Shown here: one piece after another, positions 43,250-54,500 of the stretch
Layout: every line of letters begins with the position of its first letter
Numbering within the stretch: the stretch's first letter is position 1
NCBI RefSeq assembly: GCF_000219625.1
Contig: NC_018210.1
Span: forward strand, 620,001-684,000
Direction: 5' to 3'
From: Zymoseptoria tritici IPO323
Lineage: Eukaryota > Ascomycota > Dothideomycetes > Mycosphaerellales > Mycosphaerellaceae
Length of the DNA stretch: 64,000 nt
Translations under genes and position numbers: made by a program
Notes under the pieces: generated by a model
Databases searched by the model: none
Told to the model about the DNA's origin: nothing
Seen by the model: the letters and a program-made list of their open reading frames with translations, nothing else

Positions 43250-45199
43250 ATGTACCCAAATCAGGGTGGCTACCAGCCGCATCAACCTCCACCATCATAC
43301 GGGCAGCCGTCACAATACAGCGGGTATGTTGGCAGATGTGGCAAACTTGTCTCAACACGAACGACTAACATCATGCCTAGACCGCCACCAGCGAAAAAGC
43401 CAAGAGGTAACCCTGTCATCACTCGCTATCCTCCACCCCCTGGCTACAGAGGACCGGCACAACCGCATCCTCAATTTCAGCCTCCACCTCAAACTGCCTG
43501 GCAGCAACCACCGCCACCGCAAGGCTTTGCGTACGGCGGCTATCCAGGATATCAGCAGCCACAATTCCAGCAGCCGCCTGCGCAGTATCCGGGCTATCCG
43601 TATCAGCAACCTCAACACCCTCTGCCAGCTTATCCTCCGCCACAAGCGTACCAAGCTCCTCAATGGCAAGCGCCGCCACAAATCTCTCCCAATGCTCAAG
43701 CCGGCGCATTCCAGCCTCCACAAGCTCGCAACCCACGTCGGACAGCCTCTCAATCTCAACACAGGAATGCCTCCGGAAGTCTACTCGATGGCAATGGCGA
43801 AGTCATGCCACCACTTGATGACAGCCTCGGAAGCGAGGAGAGCTTCGAGGAAGACTTCGACGGAGAATGCTACTTTGCGAGGTATCCTGAGGAGATCAAT
43901 CCGGATCTGAGTCTGGGTATCATCGAGTGGAAGGCGCCGTTGCCTACCAGGCGTGCTCTGCCGTCCACATTCGATGAAGCAGAATTAGAAGCTTTGGCAC
44001 CTCGCAAGCCGCCGCCGGTGGATGAACAGTCCGTATCGGATTACTTCACCATCGCACGACGAGAAGAGGCATTTCTCAGCGTGCGTCAGACCGATGGCTG
44101 GCACGAGATCAAAGACAGCCTTATCTTCAGAGAATTTCCAGCGGTCTGCAGAAACCTCATCACTTTGCAGGAACTGATCGCACAATACCGCAACCGTTTC
44201 GATGCAGCCTGGGCATCAGAAGATGAGGACATGTCCCGGTCGCCCACGCCCGACCTCTCACGCGGACCCACTCCATCGCGCACCGTCTCCGGCCATAGCA
44301 TGGAAGTGGACCACGAGCATGCCACGGCTGTGCCCAGTAAGGAGATGGCCGAAGCTCCGAGCCAGGATCCACACGGCTACCTCGATGGTCTGGAGCAGGC
44401 TTTGCACAACAACAGCCGCCGTAATGCGCACCAGAACCAACACAACAATCCTCGCCCGAACAACAAACGCTCTCACTCCCGCGCCAGCTCGGTCGCCAAC
44501 CACGGACGCAACGGCTCGATCTCTCATTTCCGCGCCAACTCCGTCTTCTCCAACCATTCTCGCGCCGGATCGGTCAACCATCACTCTCGCGCCAGCTCCG
44601 TCTCACACTCCCGCGCCCTGCCTAAAGTCCGCGACCAAGCTCAAGAAGACATCCTTGCCTCGCTCGGCGTCGAAGGCTCGCCCAGTCAAGTCTACGAGAC
44701 TCCCGGTCCAGCGTTCGGCCCACCGCCTACCACGGCGGAGAAGGAGAAGGAGAGGCATAGCCGTGCTAACTCAATCGGAAGTGGTCAAGTCGGAAGCGTC
44801 AAATCTGGGAGTGGTCATGCTCCGCCGTTTGCGATCCCGCCTCCACCGCCTGGTCGTCCACCCTTCCAGTCCCAATCGCAGTATTTCAACCAGCAACGCC
44901 GGGCTTCGCGAGATCCATGGGCTGGAAACGGACAATACGCATCTCACAATGGCAACCGCCCGACGTCCCGCCCGACTTCCGCTTCATCCCACCGTACAGC
45001 TGCGGGAAGTGACTTTGGCGACATCATGGAGGAGGAGAATGAGGCTACGCCGAAAGCGGCGGAGAAGAAAGTGGGTGTGATTGGACAGGGTAGGAAGAGG
45101 AGCTATTCGGATCTGAAGAAGGGTGGTGGGAGGGGTAGGAATGAGGATGGAGAGGAGACGCCGCGCGCGAGGAAGATGGGAAGAAAGGGCGGGAGATAG
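43250..45199 (+). CDS. Disordered Pro/Gln/Tyr-rich protein of unknown function, 630 aa, 2 exons
   Basis: Exon 1 is 43250-43323, the intron 43324-43380 (GTATGT, GACTAAC branch, TAG), exon 2 43381-45199. Residues 1 to about 165 are a low-complexity Pro/Gln/Tyr/Gly region (PQHPLPAYPPPQAYQAPQ type). A more ordered acidic block follows (ESFEEDFDGECYFARYPEEI, IIEWKAPLPTRRALPSTFDE, TIARREEAFLSVRQTDGWHE). Next is a Ser/Arg region in which NHSRASSV-like motifs repeat four to five times, then a basic tail with GRKRSYSDLKKGGGRGRN that looks like a nuclear signal. The design suggests a nuclear or RNA-associated protein, but no family is recognised. Confidence 0.75.
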   Translation: MYPNQGGYQPHQPPPSYGQPSQYSGYVGRCGKLVSTRTTNIMPRPPPAKKPRGNPVITRYPPPPGYRGPAQPHPQFQPPPQTAWQQPPPPQGFAYGGYPGYQQPQFQQPPAQYPGYPYQQPQHPLPAYPPPQAYQAPQWQAPPQISPNAQAGAFQPPQARNPRRTASQSQHRNASGSLLDGNGEVMPPLDDSLGSEESFEEDFDGECYFARYPEEINPDLSLGIIEWKAPLPTRRALPSTFDEAELEALAPRKPPPVDEQSVSDYFTIARREEAFLSVRQTDGWHEIKDSLIFREFPAVCRNLITLQELIAQYRNRFDAAWASEDEDMSRSPTPDLSRGPTPSRTVSGHSMEVDHEHATAVPSKEMAEAPSQDPHGYLDGLEQALHNNSRRNAHQNQHNNPRPNNKRSHSRASSVANHGRNGSISHFRANSVFSNHSRAGSVNHHSRASSVSHSRALPKVRDQAQEDILASLGVEGSPSQVYETPGPAFGPPPTTAEKEKERHSRANSIGSGQVGSVKSGSGHAPPFAIPPPPPGRPPFQSQSQYFNQQRRASRDPWAGNGQYASHNGNRPTSRPTSASSHRTAAGSDFGDIMEEENEATPKAAEKKVGVIGQGRKRSYSDLKKGGGRGRNEDGEETPRARKMGRKGGR

Positions 45200-45447
45200 T
45201 GAATGAGCGGAGAGGGCAGTAAGTATCTCCTTTCCTCACTGAGGTGAGAATATGCCTCGAAAGTATGAATTAATGCATAATATCTCTCTACTTTTGACCC
45301 TCTCTCTTCTTCGAGCTGACCGACTGAGCAAATGAGGTCGAGATTGGTACTTCAAAACGACAGAGCGCGAAAGAGATCAACCTGCTGGAGAGGGAAAACC
45401 TCGTGTTCGCTGCAGAACCGAGGCACCGCGGACGCGATCGTGGTTGA

Positions 45448-45532
45448 GCAGCAACAGCAACAACAACAACAACAACAACAGCAACAACACAGCACCAGCA
45501 CCAGCACCATCAGCAGCAGCATCAGCACCATG
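45448..45532 (+). repeat. CAR/CAN trinucleotide repeat
   Basis: Nearly uninterrupted CAA/CAG units followed by CAC-CAG-CAC and CAT-CAG units. In one frame it reads a run of Gln, in another Asn/Ser; neither frame is convincing as a gene. Confidence 0.8.
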
Positions 45533-46442
45533 GTTAGCGAGAGGATTAAGTCTTCGATCCCAAACGCTACTACTGATGCCCAACACTAACCATTCGTTCC
45601 TAGTAGCACCAGGCAAATACACACTGTGTACGATCGATGGGTATACTTTACTGCCCGCACGCCTTCTGACCTCCGCGCGAGGGAAGAGGCCAGACGCGTT
45701 GTGGTCCTCATTCGCAGAAGTCAGACCCGTTGTGCTGCTTCATCCGCAGCTTCGACGGCCTACCGTTGTCGCGCCGAGAATTCCATCGACTTCTGCGCGT
45801 ACTGGCGCCGCTGGGGAGTAGAGTTGCACGTGCAAATCTACCAGCACTAACCAAGGTCTGTCCCTGAAGGACGAAGAGATCATACGACGGTCGCATGTTG
45901 CGCTTCGGGGTGGCTTGGTGTAGCTGAGCCGCTTGTGGCGGATGTGTTCTTCCAAGAGGAGGCGATGCGGGAGAGGGTGGCTGATTTGGTTGGTGAAGGG
46001 TTTGTTCGCTGCTGAATGGAGTGAAGCCACGGTTGCATGTGGTGGGCCGGAGGAGGATACACTTACCTTGAGTGATAGGCGCGATCTAAAATCACCTCAG
46101 CAACCAAGACCACGGAGAGACCAGGACGAGGATCGCGGAGGAGATGCAGTCGAGGAAGAGGACGAGGACAAGACGGCGTCTTGCTCGCCTGGCTGGCCCA
46201 CGAACTCTGGCTCTTACTTTCCATTGCGATCGGTACGGCTGGTGTCTTCTCTTGATGCTGCTGAGCAGCTGAGCTGTTCCGGGCGCATGCGTTCGTTTCG
46301 AAGCGGGAATGGCAGGAGAGGGATACTTGGTCGGATGAGAAGTGGCGTGTTCGCTGCAGAAGTGATCGTCCGCACTATTGCGAGCCACCACGCGGGGGGA
46401 GTCGACACTTGTATCAGGCGGTTGAAGGGATCTGAACTACTT

Positions 46443-46469
46443 CAGCGACGATGGTGACGACGACGGCGA

Positions 46470-46500
<31 letters not shown>

Positions 46501-46515
46501 GACAGCGACAGTAGC
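46443..46515. repeat. GAC-rich trinucleotide tract
   Basis: Repeated CGACGA and CGACAG units over about 70 bases; low-complexity with no supported coding frame. Confidence 0.8.
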
Positions 46516-48999
46516 AGTGAGGGAAGAGAAGTTTGATCTTACGTCTCGGCTTATTGTTGGGAAGCTGAGTTGATCGAGCCAATGGTATTCCTTCCAGAAT
46601 GGGCGGCGTGGAGGAGAGGGATGGAGGTGAAGTCGGATGGCATGTTCGCTGCAGAGCTGAAGGGACGCATGATACTTTGAATGAGGAATGATTACCTATA
46701 ACTGCAGCAGTGGAAGACGTGTCTACCATGCAGACAACACGCACCGCCGCGCATTCATGGCGCCGTCCCTCCCTGGCTTCGAACGCTGCACCGAACAGAT
46801 GTTTGTGAAGGACACTTCATTCTTCATGTGAATCATCGATTACCAGAAGGTTGGATCTCTCCGTTGGAACATGAAGCTACCAAGCTCTTTCAATCCATGA
46901 TGTTTGCTTAAGATGTGGCAAAAGCACAGAAATGCCGTACGGTTCCATTCGCACCAGGGCCTCTGGTGGATGTACTTGTCACCATTTCAACTCAGACTTT
47001 TGGTCCAAACGAAGGAGCTCTGGCTGAACTTGCTCGATTCGACACCTCAGCTCGACGTCGTCGCTTGCGACGTGATCAGTGAATTGGATCGCAAGCCTCG
47101 GCTTCAAGTCCCAGTACTGACGACGCAGAGCTGTTCTTCCTGAAGTGCGGCGATGAGCGATGAACCACAGTCCTGGATACTATGCCGAGCAGTCCATACG
47201 CTGACCTGCTGCTGAGATGTTGTCAAGGTGAACTGTTCGCACTCGCTCCGGAAGGCGAGGAAAATCTGCTGGGCATGGCGAGAAACACTGAAGTTGGTAT
47301 GTATGCCTCGTTCGAGACGGCCTGCGATGCGAGCAACGAAGACGTGGGCGGGGCGTTTGAGTCGCGATGAAACTGACATCGCAACTTCCGACTCTCCTTT
47401 CACTTTGATCTAACAACTCTCTGATCTGCACTGTGCCTCCATGCATCTACGGTCGAGGCCATGGGATCAAAGTCTCGATATGGGTAGGAGGTCAGCGAGA
47501 TTGGTCTATCGGGCTTGTTCGCACCCAGGGGTAAGGACTCAAAAATCCGCGCGGTGGAGACCGCAATTCACCTGTATGCACATCGGCGAGGGACGCATCT
47601 GTGACCTGTCCACTCCGCCCTCCAAGCACGATCGTCTCGGCATCGCCGCCGCACCAACGCCGCTGCGCTCCGCTTCTCGCTAACTTTGGCTGGCAGCTTC
47701 TTCTTTTGAGATAACCTCCGTCTGCAACATGGGGTGAAGCACGTCGACGATACCGCGAGGTGATCGCGGGATACAGTGCGCGTCAAAACTGTCGATTAAC
47801 GGGGACTTGGGTTCAACAAGGGGTGCCAGCCAACACACGCATCGTGCGCTCCGGACACCTCTCACCTCTGGATACACAGCTGTGCCATTGGAAGGCCGCG
47901 AGTACGGCAAACGGGTACGCTTCGTCAAGATACTGGGCTTCTGCGCCATAGATTGCAAGACAAGTGCTCAAAGAGAAAAACGTCGAAGAGTAGAGCGCAC
48001 AATGCATGTTCGCACTGGAACCGTGAGGTGAGGCATGCTTGCGCGATTGCGGGAAGAAGGTGAAGTAGGACCCATCTCTCACTCAACAATGTCCATCGGG
48101 CAAGCGATTGCATGACCCTCAGCGCAGGAGTAGAGAAGCATTGGGACAATCGGATCCCGGTGCTGAGCGTCAGGCTATGGCCATTCCGTGCTGGACTGCC
48201 TCGGTGCAGCAGGTCATCGCACCTTTCGCCGTATGATCGAGGCCATCAGACAGGGAGAGCTGTTTGCCGTTCGCACCCGTTTGCACATGGGAAGATGTAT
48301 GCTCAAGATGCAGGCGACCGTGCTCGTGTGGGAGGCAGATGCGATCAAAGCCAAGCTGTCCAACGACAAGGCGTCCGGCCTCACGTTGCGGTCCTGATCA
48401 TGGACACCTGCGACGACGTCGTAAACGTCCCCGACAAGTGGCTTAAACCATCTCTGACGAAGAGACAAGCTTTGCGATTTTGCAAGCAGCTCGTCGAATG
48501 CCTCCTTGATGCCCAGACCTCGTTCGAGCAGTAGGCCGGTGCGCTCCCTTTAACCATCATACTTGGAGCACTGGTGCGTTCGTGCTATGTTCGGTATATA
48601 TCGTCGCTCCTTGATACTGAATACGGTAACAAAAAGGTGTAGTCGTGGTGTGATCCCAGGGAGGTTGCTACGGTGGCGTCAGTAGCGAGTTCCGTATTCT
48701 AGACCATTGAGCTCCCTCTCCAGCGCCACTTCTGCAGCTGCATCGGCTATATCATGCACCTCAGTGCTCGTGAGGATGCCATCTCAGCCGTCGGCTGTCA
48801 GCCTCGCGCAGAGCGTACGTGTGCAGCAGCCTCGTAGTCCGTCAGGCTAGGTATCTTGTTTCCTTCGTTCCGCAATGTCCTTTATGAAGCTGATATAGGA
48901 CTTCCCAACATCCACCAATCGTCCAACCGCACGAGTTGACCATCTCCGTCGTGCTGCGAGCCATAGTACGCGCGAGGATCGCTTCCGGCTCCAAGAACG

Positions 49000-50239
49000 A
49001 TGGCAAACCTCAGCCCGCCTCCTGCGACTCGCGACGACTTCGAGACCGCAATCATTTGCGCACTGCCAGAGGAACGCGACACCGTGGAGGCATTGATGAC
49101 AAGGGACTTCAAGAGTGAGGGAAAGATCTACGGCAAGTTGGAGAACGATGACAACACCTACACACTCGGCGTGCTGGGGAACAAGCCCGTGGTTCTGGTC
49201 GCGCCTCGCGACATGGGAACTACGAACACACGAGATCTCGCGCGAGGTCTGAAAATCAGCTTCAGTAAGGTAACTTGGGCTTTCGTGGTCGGTATCGCGG
49301 GCGGTGCACCTTTCGTTCCGGACGGCCCGGGTTGGAAAAAGTCGGGAATTCAGCTTGGAGATGTCGTGGTCAGCACGCAGGTGATTGAGTATGACTTCGG
49401 ACGGGAGTTTGAGAATGGCTTCAAGAGGAAGACTGAAGTGGAGAGTGTCCTTTCGCGCGCTCCTCAGAAGGTGGCCAATTTCATCAATCAGTTCAAGCTT
49501 GGAAGAAGCGCAGCATTCCGTCGCATCCTGGCAAAGACGAATGCTGACCTCACTGTAAGTGCACCCGAAAGAGCTCAGACTCCCATACCAAGCGAGAAGA
49601 ACTTGCTGACCCTTTGAAACTAGAGTCACAGTAACCTTCAGACAGGCAAGGGCGAGGATCACGAGCATCCTGGTGCAAACGCGGATCACGTATACGGCCT
49701 CGGGTATCGCCACAAGCACCAAGACCCTGAGGCCTGTACGAAATGCAGCCAATGCACGGAGTGGTATCATGAGGTATGCGCGACAGCTCTCACGGCCGAT
49801 TGCCTGACTCTCGGCTGCAAGCCGCATCACAGCAACAACGACATCAAGGAGGCCCAAATTCACTTCGGGAGATATGCCTCAGGCAACGCTGTGATGAAGA
49901 GTGGACATCGAAGAGATTTGTTGATCCGGGACGAAGGAGTCATCGCGTTCGAGATGGAAGGTGCTGGCGCATGGGAAGTGTTCGGCACTATCGTGGTCAA
50001 GGGTATTGTCGACTACGCGGACAGTCACAAGAACAAGAAGTGGCGTGGGTACCCGGCAGCACGGGCAGCGCTGTGTGCTGCGGCGATGATTGAAGAGATT
50101 GAGCTTCCGGAGAAGCCACGCCCAGGTCAGCGACTCGCTACTTTATTTCTACGACTTGACAACTTGACGGTCCATTTTTCCCCTGCCTATCTTGCTCCGT
50201 GCAGTGGCTGGTGACTTCCCTGCTCATTACGGTTATTCA
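49000..50239 (+). CDS. NLR part 1: nucleoside phosphorylase (PNP_UDP) domain with a Cys-rich insertion
   Basis: ATG 49000 starts exon 1 (49000-49554), which is followed by a 69-bp intron (GTAAGT, GCTGACC, TAG) and exon 2 (49624-50125); a further exon may run to about 50239. The sequence FETAIICALPEERDTVEALM opens the fold; PRDMGTTNTRDLA, GIAGGAP and later VIAFEMEGAGAWE and GIVDYADSHKNKKW are the purine/uridine phosphorylase landmarks found at the N-terminus of fungal NLRs. Between them sits CTKCSQCTEWYHEVC with further cysteines, resembling a zinc-binding PHD-like knuckle. The coding continuation (NB-ARC, TPR) lies beyond the Copia insertion at 50268-56625. In such receptors the N-terminal domain is the candidate effector of immunity or heterokaryon incompatibility. 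Confidence 0.85.
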
Positions 50240-50267
50240 ACTGTACCTGTCTGTCGTGGGTGGTACA

Positions 50268-50438
50268 TGTTGTGATTGGACTTAAGCTAAGTGGAAGAGG
50301 ACCTCTAATTAGCAGGTATATATTGTTATGCAGAGAGAATCTTAAGTGTGAGATTCTTACTTTAGCTATCTGTGTGTAGGAATGCCTTAGCACTAGTTAC
50401 GTGCACTTTACTAATAGTTAGTCTAATAATCTACAATA
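50268..50438 (-). repeat. 3' LTR of the Copia element in the NLR
   Basis: 171 bp, collinear with 56455-56625 without gaps. The two copies differ at 12 sites, all transitions of the CA-to-TA or TG-to-TA kind. The copy's left, host-facing end is the less mutated. Confidence 0.93.
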
Positions 50439-50449
50439 CTCCCCTATTA
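50439..50449 (-). other. Polypurine tract
   Basis: On minus the bases directly before the 3' LTR read AATAGGGGAG, the expected plus-strand primer of an LTR retrotransposon. Confidence 0.65.
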
Positions 50450-51510
50450 GCAGCTGCATTATTACGAGCTGTCTGTTACCTAAATATAGCAGGTATTTAC
50501 CTACTACGTAGCTAATGCTCAGCTTTAGCTTGTTAAAAAGTATCTTCTTCTAGCTTTTTTTTATTCCTCTACTTTATAATCTATACCTCTTATCTATTTA
50601 GCTAATTTATTAGCTAATCTATTATCTATCCCTTATAGCTATTAACAATATAATTTATATTACTAGCTATAGCTTCTAGAAGAAGAGCAGCTTTCTCTGT
50701 CCCTAGGAAAACCTTCTAGCAAGTTATCGATAAAGTAAGAGCTGTTAGTAGTAGAGATCTCCTATAGATCTACAAAGATAGTTCTGTAGTATATTAGACT
50801 ATATATTAATTTATTAGAGGAGAGATAAATAGATACTATAATAGAGTAAATGTTAGGGCTTTTAGTTCCTTCTCTTTTATAGCTTGCTTTAATAGGTTTA
50901 TAGCTAAGCTTAATAAAGATCTCCTTACTACAGACTTTATTAATATAGTAATAGAGGAGCTATATAACCTAAGGGAGTAGGCCTTCCTAGTAGAAAACTA
51001 CCCTAGTCTAACAACTCCTAATCCTTAGGGTTTTGTATTATACTATAACTAGACTCCTCTTAGCTAAATATTAAGCTCTAATAAGGCAGAGATAAAGTAG
51101 TAGTTAGTAGCATAGCATCCTATATATATTCTCCTTAAAATCCCTTCTTCCCTAATAGAAACTAATATTCTCTTAGGCTTTAAGTTAAGATTCTAGGGGA
51201 ATTAGCTTAGTCTTTTAGTAGTAATTTTAGGGGGGCAGGCTGCAGGTTCTAGGACATGCTCTAATGCTTTTAGGTTTTTATAGAAAAGTTTTCCTTTAGC
51301 TAGGTGTTTTTCTTATAGTTTCTTAGATACTTTTATAAAGGTGTATAGTTGCCTCCTTTCCTTTATACAGATAAGAATAAAATAAGTGTTCTAAGTATTA
51401 TGCTTCTTAGTTTTGTAACAAATAAAATAGTATAATTCTAGGGAGGGAATCCTTCTTAGGTAGGAATGCAGGTATTAAGGCATAAATTTAAGAGCGATTT
51501 CCCTCTTCTT
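50450..51510 (-). pseudogene. Extra segment between pol and 3' LTR of the Copia element, possible additional decayed frame
   Basis: Standard Copia elements have pol close to the 3' LTR. Here more than 1 kb intervenes. One minus-strand frame runs nearly its whole length interrupted only by TAG and TAA, and contains protein-like stretches such as KHLAKGKLFYKNLKALEH. Because RIP turns TGA into TAA, the lack of TGA is weak evidence; base pattern alone cannot prove coding. No family is recognised. Confidence 0.4.
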
Positions 51511-51516
51511 ATTAAG

Positions 51517-51587
51517 GGCTAGTTAGTCTAGTAGTATAATTTCTAACTACAAATTAGAAGGTTACAGGTTTAATTCCTATATTAGCC
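51517..51587 (+). pseudogene. RIP-mutated tRNA-Cys sequence inside the Copia element
   Basis: A 71-base cloverleaf can be drawn: acceptor GGCTAGT paired with ATTAGCC (one G-T), anticodon arm TCTAA / TTAGA around the loop CTACAAA, and a T-loop position reading TTTAATT. Reverting only C-to-T and G-to-A changes would give a GCA anticodon and the canonical TTCGATT, so it descends from a tRNA-Cys(GCA). In its present form the anticodon reads ACA, the D- and T-stems are weakened and the pol III B box is spoiled. It lies about 70 bases beyond the end of pol, antisense to the element. Not expected to be functional. Confidence 0.72.
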
Positions 51588-54500
51588 TCTCTTATGTGTC
51601 TATATTAGCTGCCTAATACGGACATATAAGTATCTTTTTGCTAGATTTATAGATCTATATATTAGAGGATAGTGTTTAGGGATTTTAGTTTTGTTAGACA
51701 GTCTACAAGCTGTATATCTGTCCTTACAAACTCTACCTTAATACTCCCCTTATTATGTTGCTCTCTGCAGTAATAGTTCCTAAGAGAGACATATCTTAAT
51801 CTTTTAGAGTTAGCATAGTTTTCTATAAGGCTAATAGCTAATTAATTGTCTACTTTAATAAGGATAGTAGAAATGCTTTTAGCCTAGGTAAAGGGCTAGA
51901 GCTTATTAATAAGATTCCTTACCTAATTTACTTCTCTTATTGCCTTAGTAAGGGAGAGGTACTCTGCCTTAGTACTAGATAGTACTACTTCTTTCTACAG
52001 TTAAGATCTTTAGATAACTAGGCCTCCTACAATTTTAAAGAGCATTCCTAAGGTAGACCTAGATATACTAGGATTACTAGCAAAGTTAGAGTCTAAGAAT
52101 GCTTTAATCTAAATTTGCTCCTTAGTTTTCCTATATATAAGGTACTTATTAATTATGCCTGCAACATATCTCTAGATGTGTTTAGCTACCTAAATATACA
52201 AAGGTCCTAGGTTCTAAAGGAACCTTGCATAGTAGTTAACAGCAAAACTAATATCTAGTCTAGTATAGTTTAACAGATGTTGCAGTTCCCTAATAATCTT
52301 ATTAAAGAGATTATAGTCCTCCTTTGTTCCCTTATCCTAGAGGGGTTTAAGGAGGGTGTTAAGAGGGTACTTAACACTCTTTGCATTACTAAGACTATAT
52401 CCTTAAAGTTTGTCTCTAGAATAGTGTTCCTAAGAGATAGATATAGAGCTATCTTTCCCTTCCTTTAGGTAAAGTCTAAGAAAGATATTAGTATTAATAA
52501 CCTTAATTATGTACTTCTGCTCTAATCCCTTAATTAGCTTGTTAATCTTATAGTCTAACTGTCTAAAGATCTAGAAGTTATCTATATAAAGGAGAACAAG
52601 GATGCCTTTCCCTTAAAAGAGGCAAGTATTACTAACAGTTCTTATTAGACTAAGCTTTTAGAGAGTATCTATAGTATCGTAGTGCTAGAGAGCAGCTGCC
52701 TACTTAAGCCTATACAGTCTTTTCTTAATATATATAATATACTTGTAGGCATCTTTCTTAAAGAGATAAGCTCCCTCTAGTAGCTTAATAAAGATCTGCT
52801 TATTTAGGTTTAGATTTAGGAATGCAGTCTTAATATTAACTTATCTCCTCTTCTAGCTAAAGTTAACTAAAAGGGACAGAAGTATTCTCCCTATTACAGC
52901 TCTTAGGGTAGGAGCAAAGGTATTAATATAGTTAAGTCCTTTCCTTTATGTAAATCCCCTAGCTATCTATCTAGCCTTATACTTCTCTATAGTTCTATCT
53001 AGGAGCACCTTAATCTTAAAGACCTATTTCCCTATAAGAGGGACTCTCCCCTTAGGGAGGGTGCTAATAAGTTTCTATTTAAGGCATTCTATAGACTTAA
53101 GTAACTTAGCTTCCTTAATAATAGCTTTCTCTTATTCCTTGTAGTTAGATCTAGAGAGAGCTTCCTTAACTGTCTTAGGATTAGACAGATTAGGATTTGT
53201 TGCTTTAAGTCCTATCTTCTAGATCTTGCTGTAGTCTTTTCTTATAACTAATCTTCTACTTCTTAAGAATCTAAATGTGCCTAAGCTTTTAGGACTTGCT
53301 TTATTACCTAATTTCTTAGGTCTCTTAGGGCTTCTCCCTACTTTCCTCTTTCCTATAATATAAATATCTAGGAAGGGAGTTATAGTATAATCTTAGAGGT
53401 CTTCCCTTTTAAGGTAATTCTCTGCTAATACTTAATATTATAGCTATGTTAATAAGGCATTAGCCTGCTCCTAGAATCCCTTAGGACTTCCTTAGAATCC
53501 CTTAGGACTTCCTGTTTCCTTAGAAATATGCTCTCCCTAAGCTAGCTAGGAGGCTTCTTTATACTTAGTAGCCTCTAGCTAATTAGGCTTAGACTACTTG
53601 TGTTAGTTATCCTAGGACTATATGTCCTAATCTAATATTTGCTCCCCCTAAGATATTAAAAGGGAGGCTTAGTTTCTCTCTCTCTACATAGTATTAAACA
53701 TATTCTCTACTTCTTAAAGATAAGAAGTAGTAAGAGGTTAGGCATCTTGCCCTTAGGCATCCTAGCCCTAATCTTAATTCTTAGTGTAGATAGTATAGAC
53801 TTCCTATTCTGTAGTAATAGGTTGCATTAGTCGCAGGAAACTCTCCCCCTAGAAGTCTAGGGCAGCAGGTATTATATTATATACCTTATCCTTATTATGT
53901 ATTATATAAGGAGAGGTTATAATCTTGTGCTAAAACCTAGCAAGGGCAGATAGTTTAAACTTCTAAACTATATAGTTAGTTAAAGTGTTCTCCTAGAATC
54001 CTAGATTCTAGTATTTCTCTACTCTAGGATAGAACTTCTATAAATTAGGTCTCCCCTAATTATGCAGATATGCTCTGTATCTAAATCTCCTAACCTTTGT
54101 TAAATTAATATATAGAGTTCTAGTATTAAGATCTTAATTAAATTCCTAAAGAGGAATCTTGTTAGTTAACAGGCATACTAGCCTATTAGTAAGGAAGATT
54201 GTATATATAACTACAAAACTCTAGAGAGGGAGAGGTAGGCTAGAGTTAATTATTATTACTCTTACCTTGTTAAGAATAACCTTATTAGATAATTCTGCAA
54301 TTCTATTCTACTTAGGAGTATAGGGAGCTAAGAAATCCTATCTTAGTCCCTTATTCTTTACAAATGTAATTAGATTATTATTGTTAAATTCTCCTCCTCT
54401 ATCTAAGAACTAGATCTTAACTATCTTTTTATACTAGTTAAATGTCTTAGTAGTCTATTTCTTAATAATTTATGCAGCTTATAATTTAAGCTTGCAGAAG

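Larger units (their letters stand above)
45200..48999. other. Gene-poor 3.8-kb region with simple and degenerate repeats
   Basis: No frame here has a recognised domain. It holds a CAA/CAG tract, a GAC tract and four copies of a degenerate motif around GCAGCGAACA (minus). A 140-codon plus frame at 48112-48534 begins with ATG but has poor codon character. Two short frames at about 47.2 and 48.25 kb share QGELFA, which may hint at decayed copies of one gene. I cannot support any as coding. Confidence 0.5.

Noticed and set aside
44202..45080. 292-codon plus-strand open frame
   Set aside because: It overlaps the disordered protein's second exon in another frame; the Arg/Thr/Pro-rich content is typical of a shadow of repetitive codons.
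45332..45821. PolyQ or polyN protein gene over the CAA/CAG tract
   Set aside because: All three frames are open through the repeat for trivial reasons, and none has a domain, splice signals or good codon use outside it.
47180..48400. Two decayed copies of one gene sharing QGELFA
   Set aside because: The shared motif is only six residues and flanking sequence does not align by eye; kept only as a remark in the gene-poor region entry.
48847..49863. 338-codon minus-strand open frame
   Set aside because: It is antisense to the phosphorylase exons, which have clear domain motifs and splice signals; the minus translation has no domain and poor composition.
51517..51587. Functional tRNA gene
   Set aside because: The anticodon reads ACA, the D- and T-stems are weakened and the internal promoter box is mutated by RIP-type changes, so it is treated as a relic.
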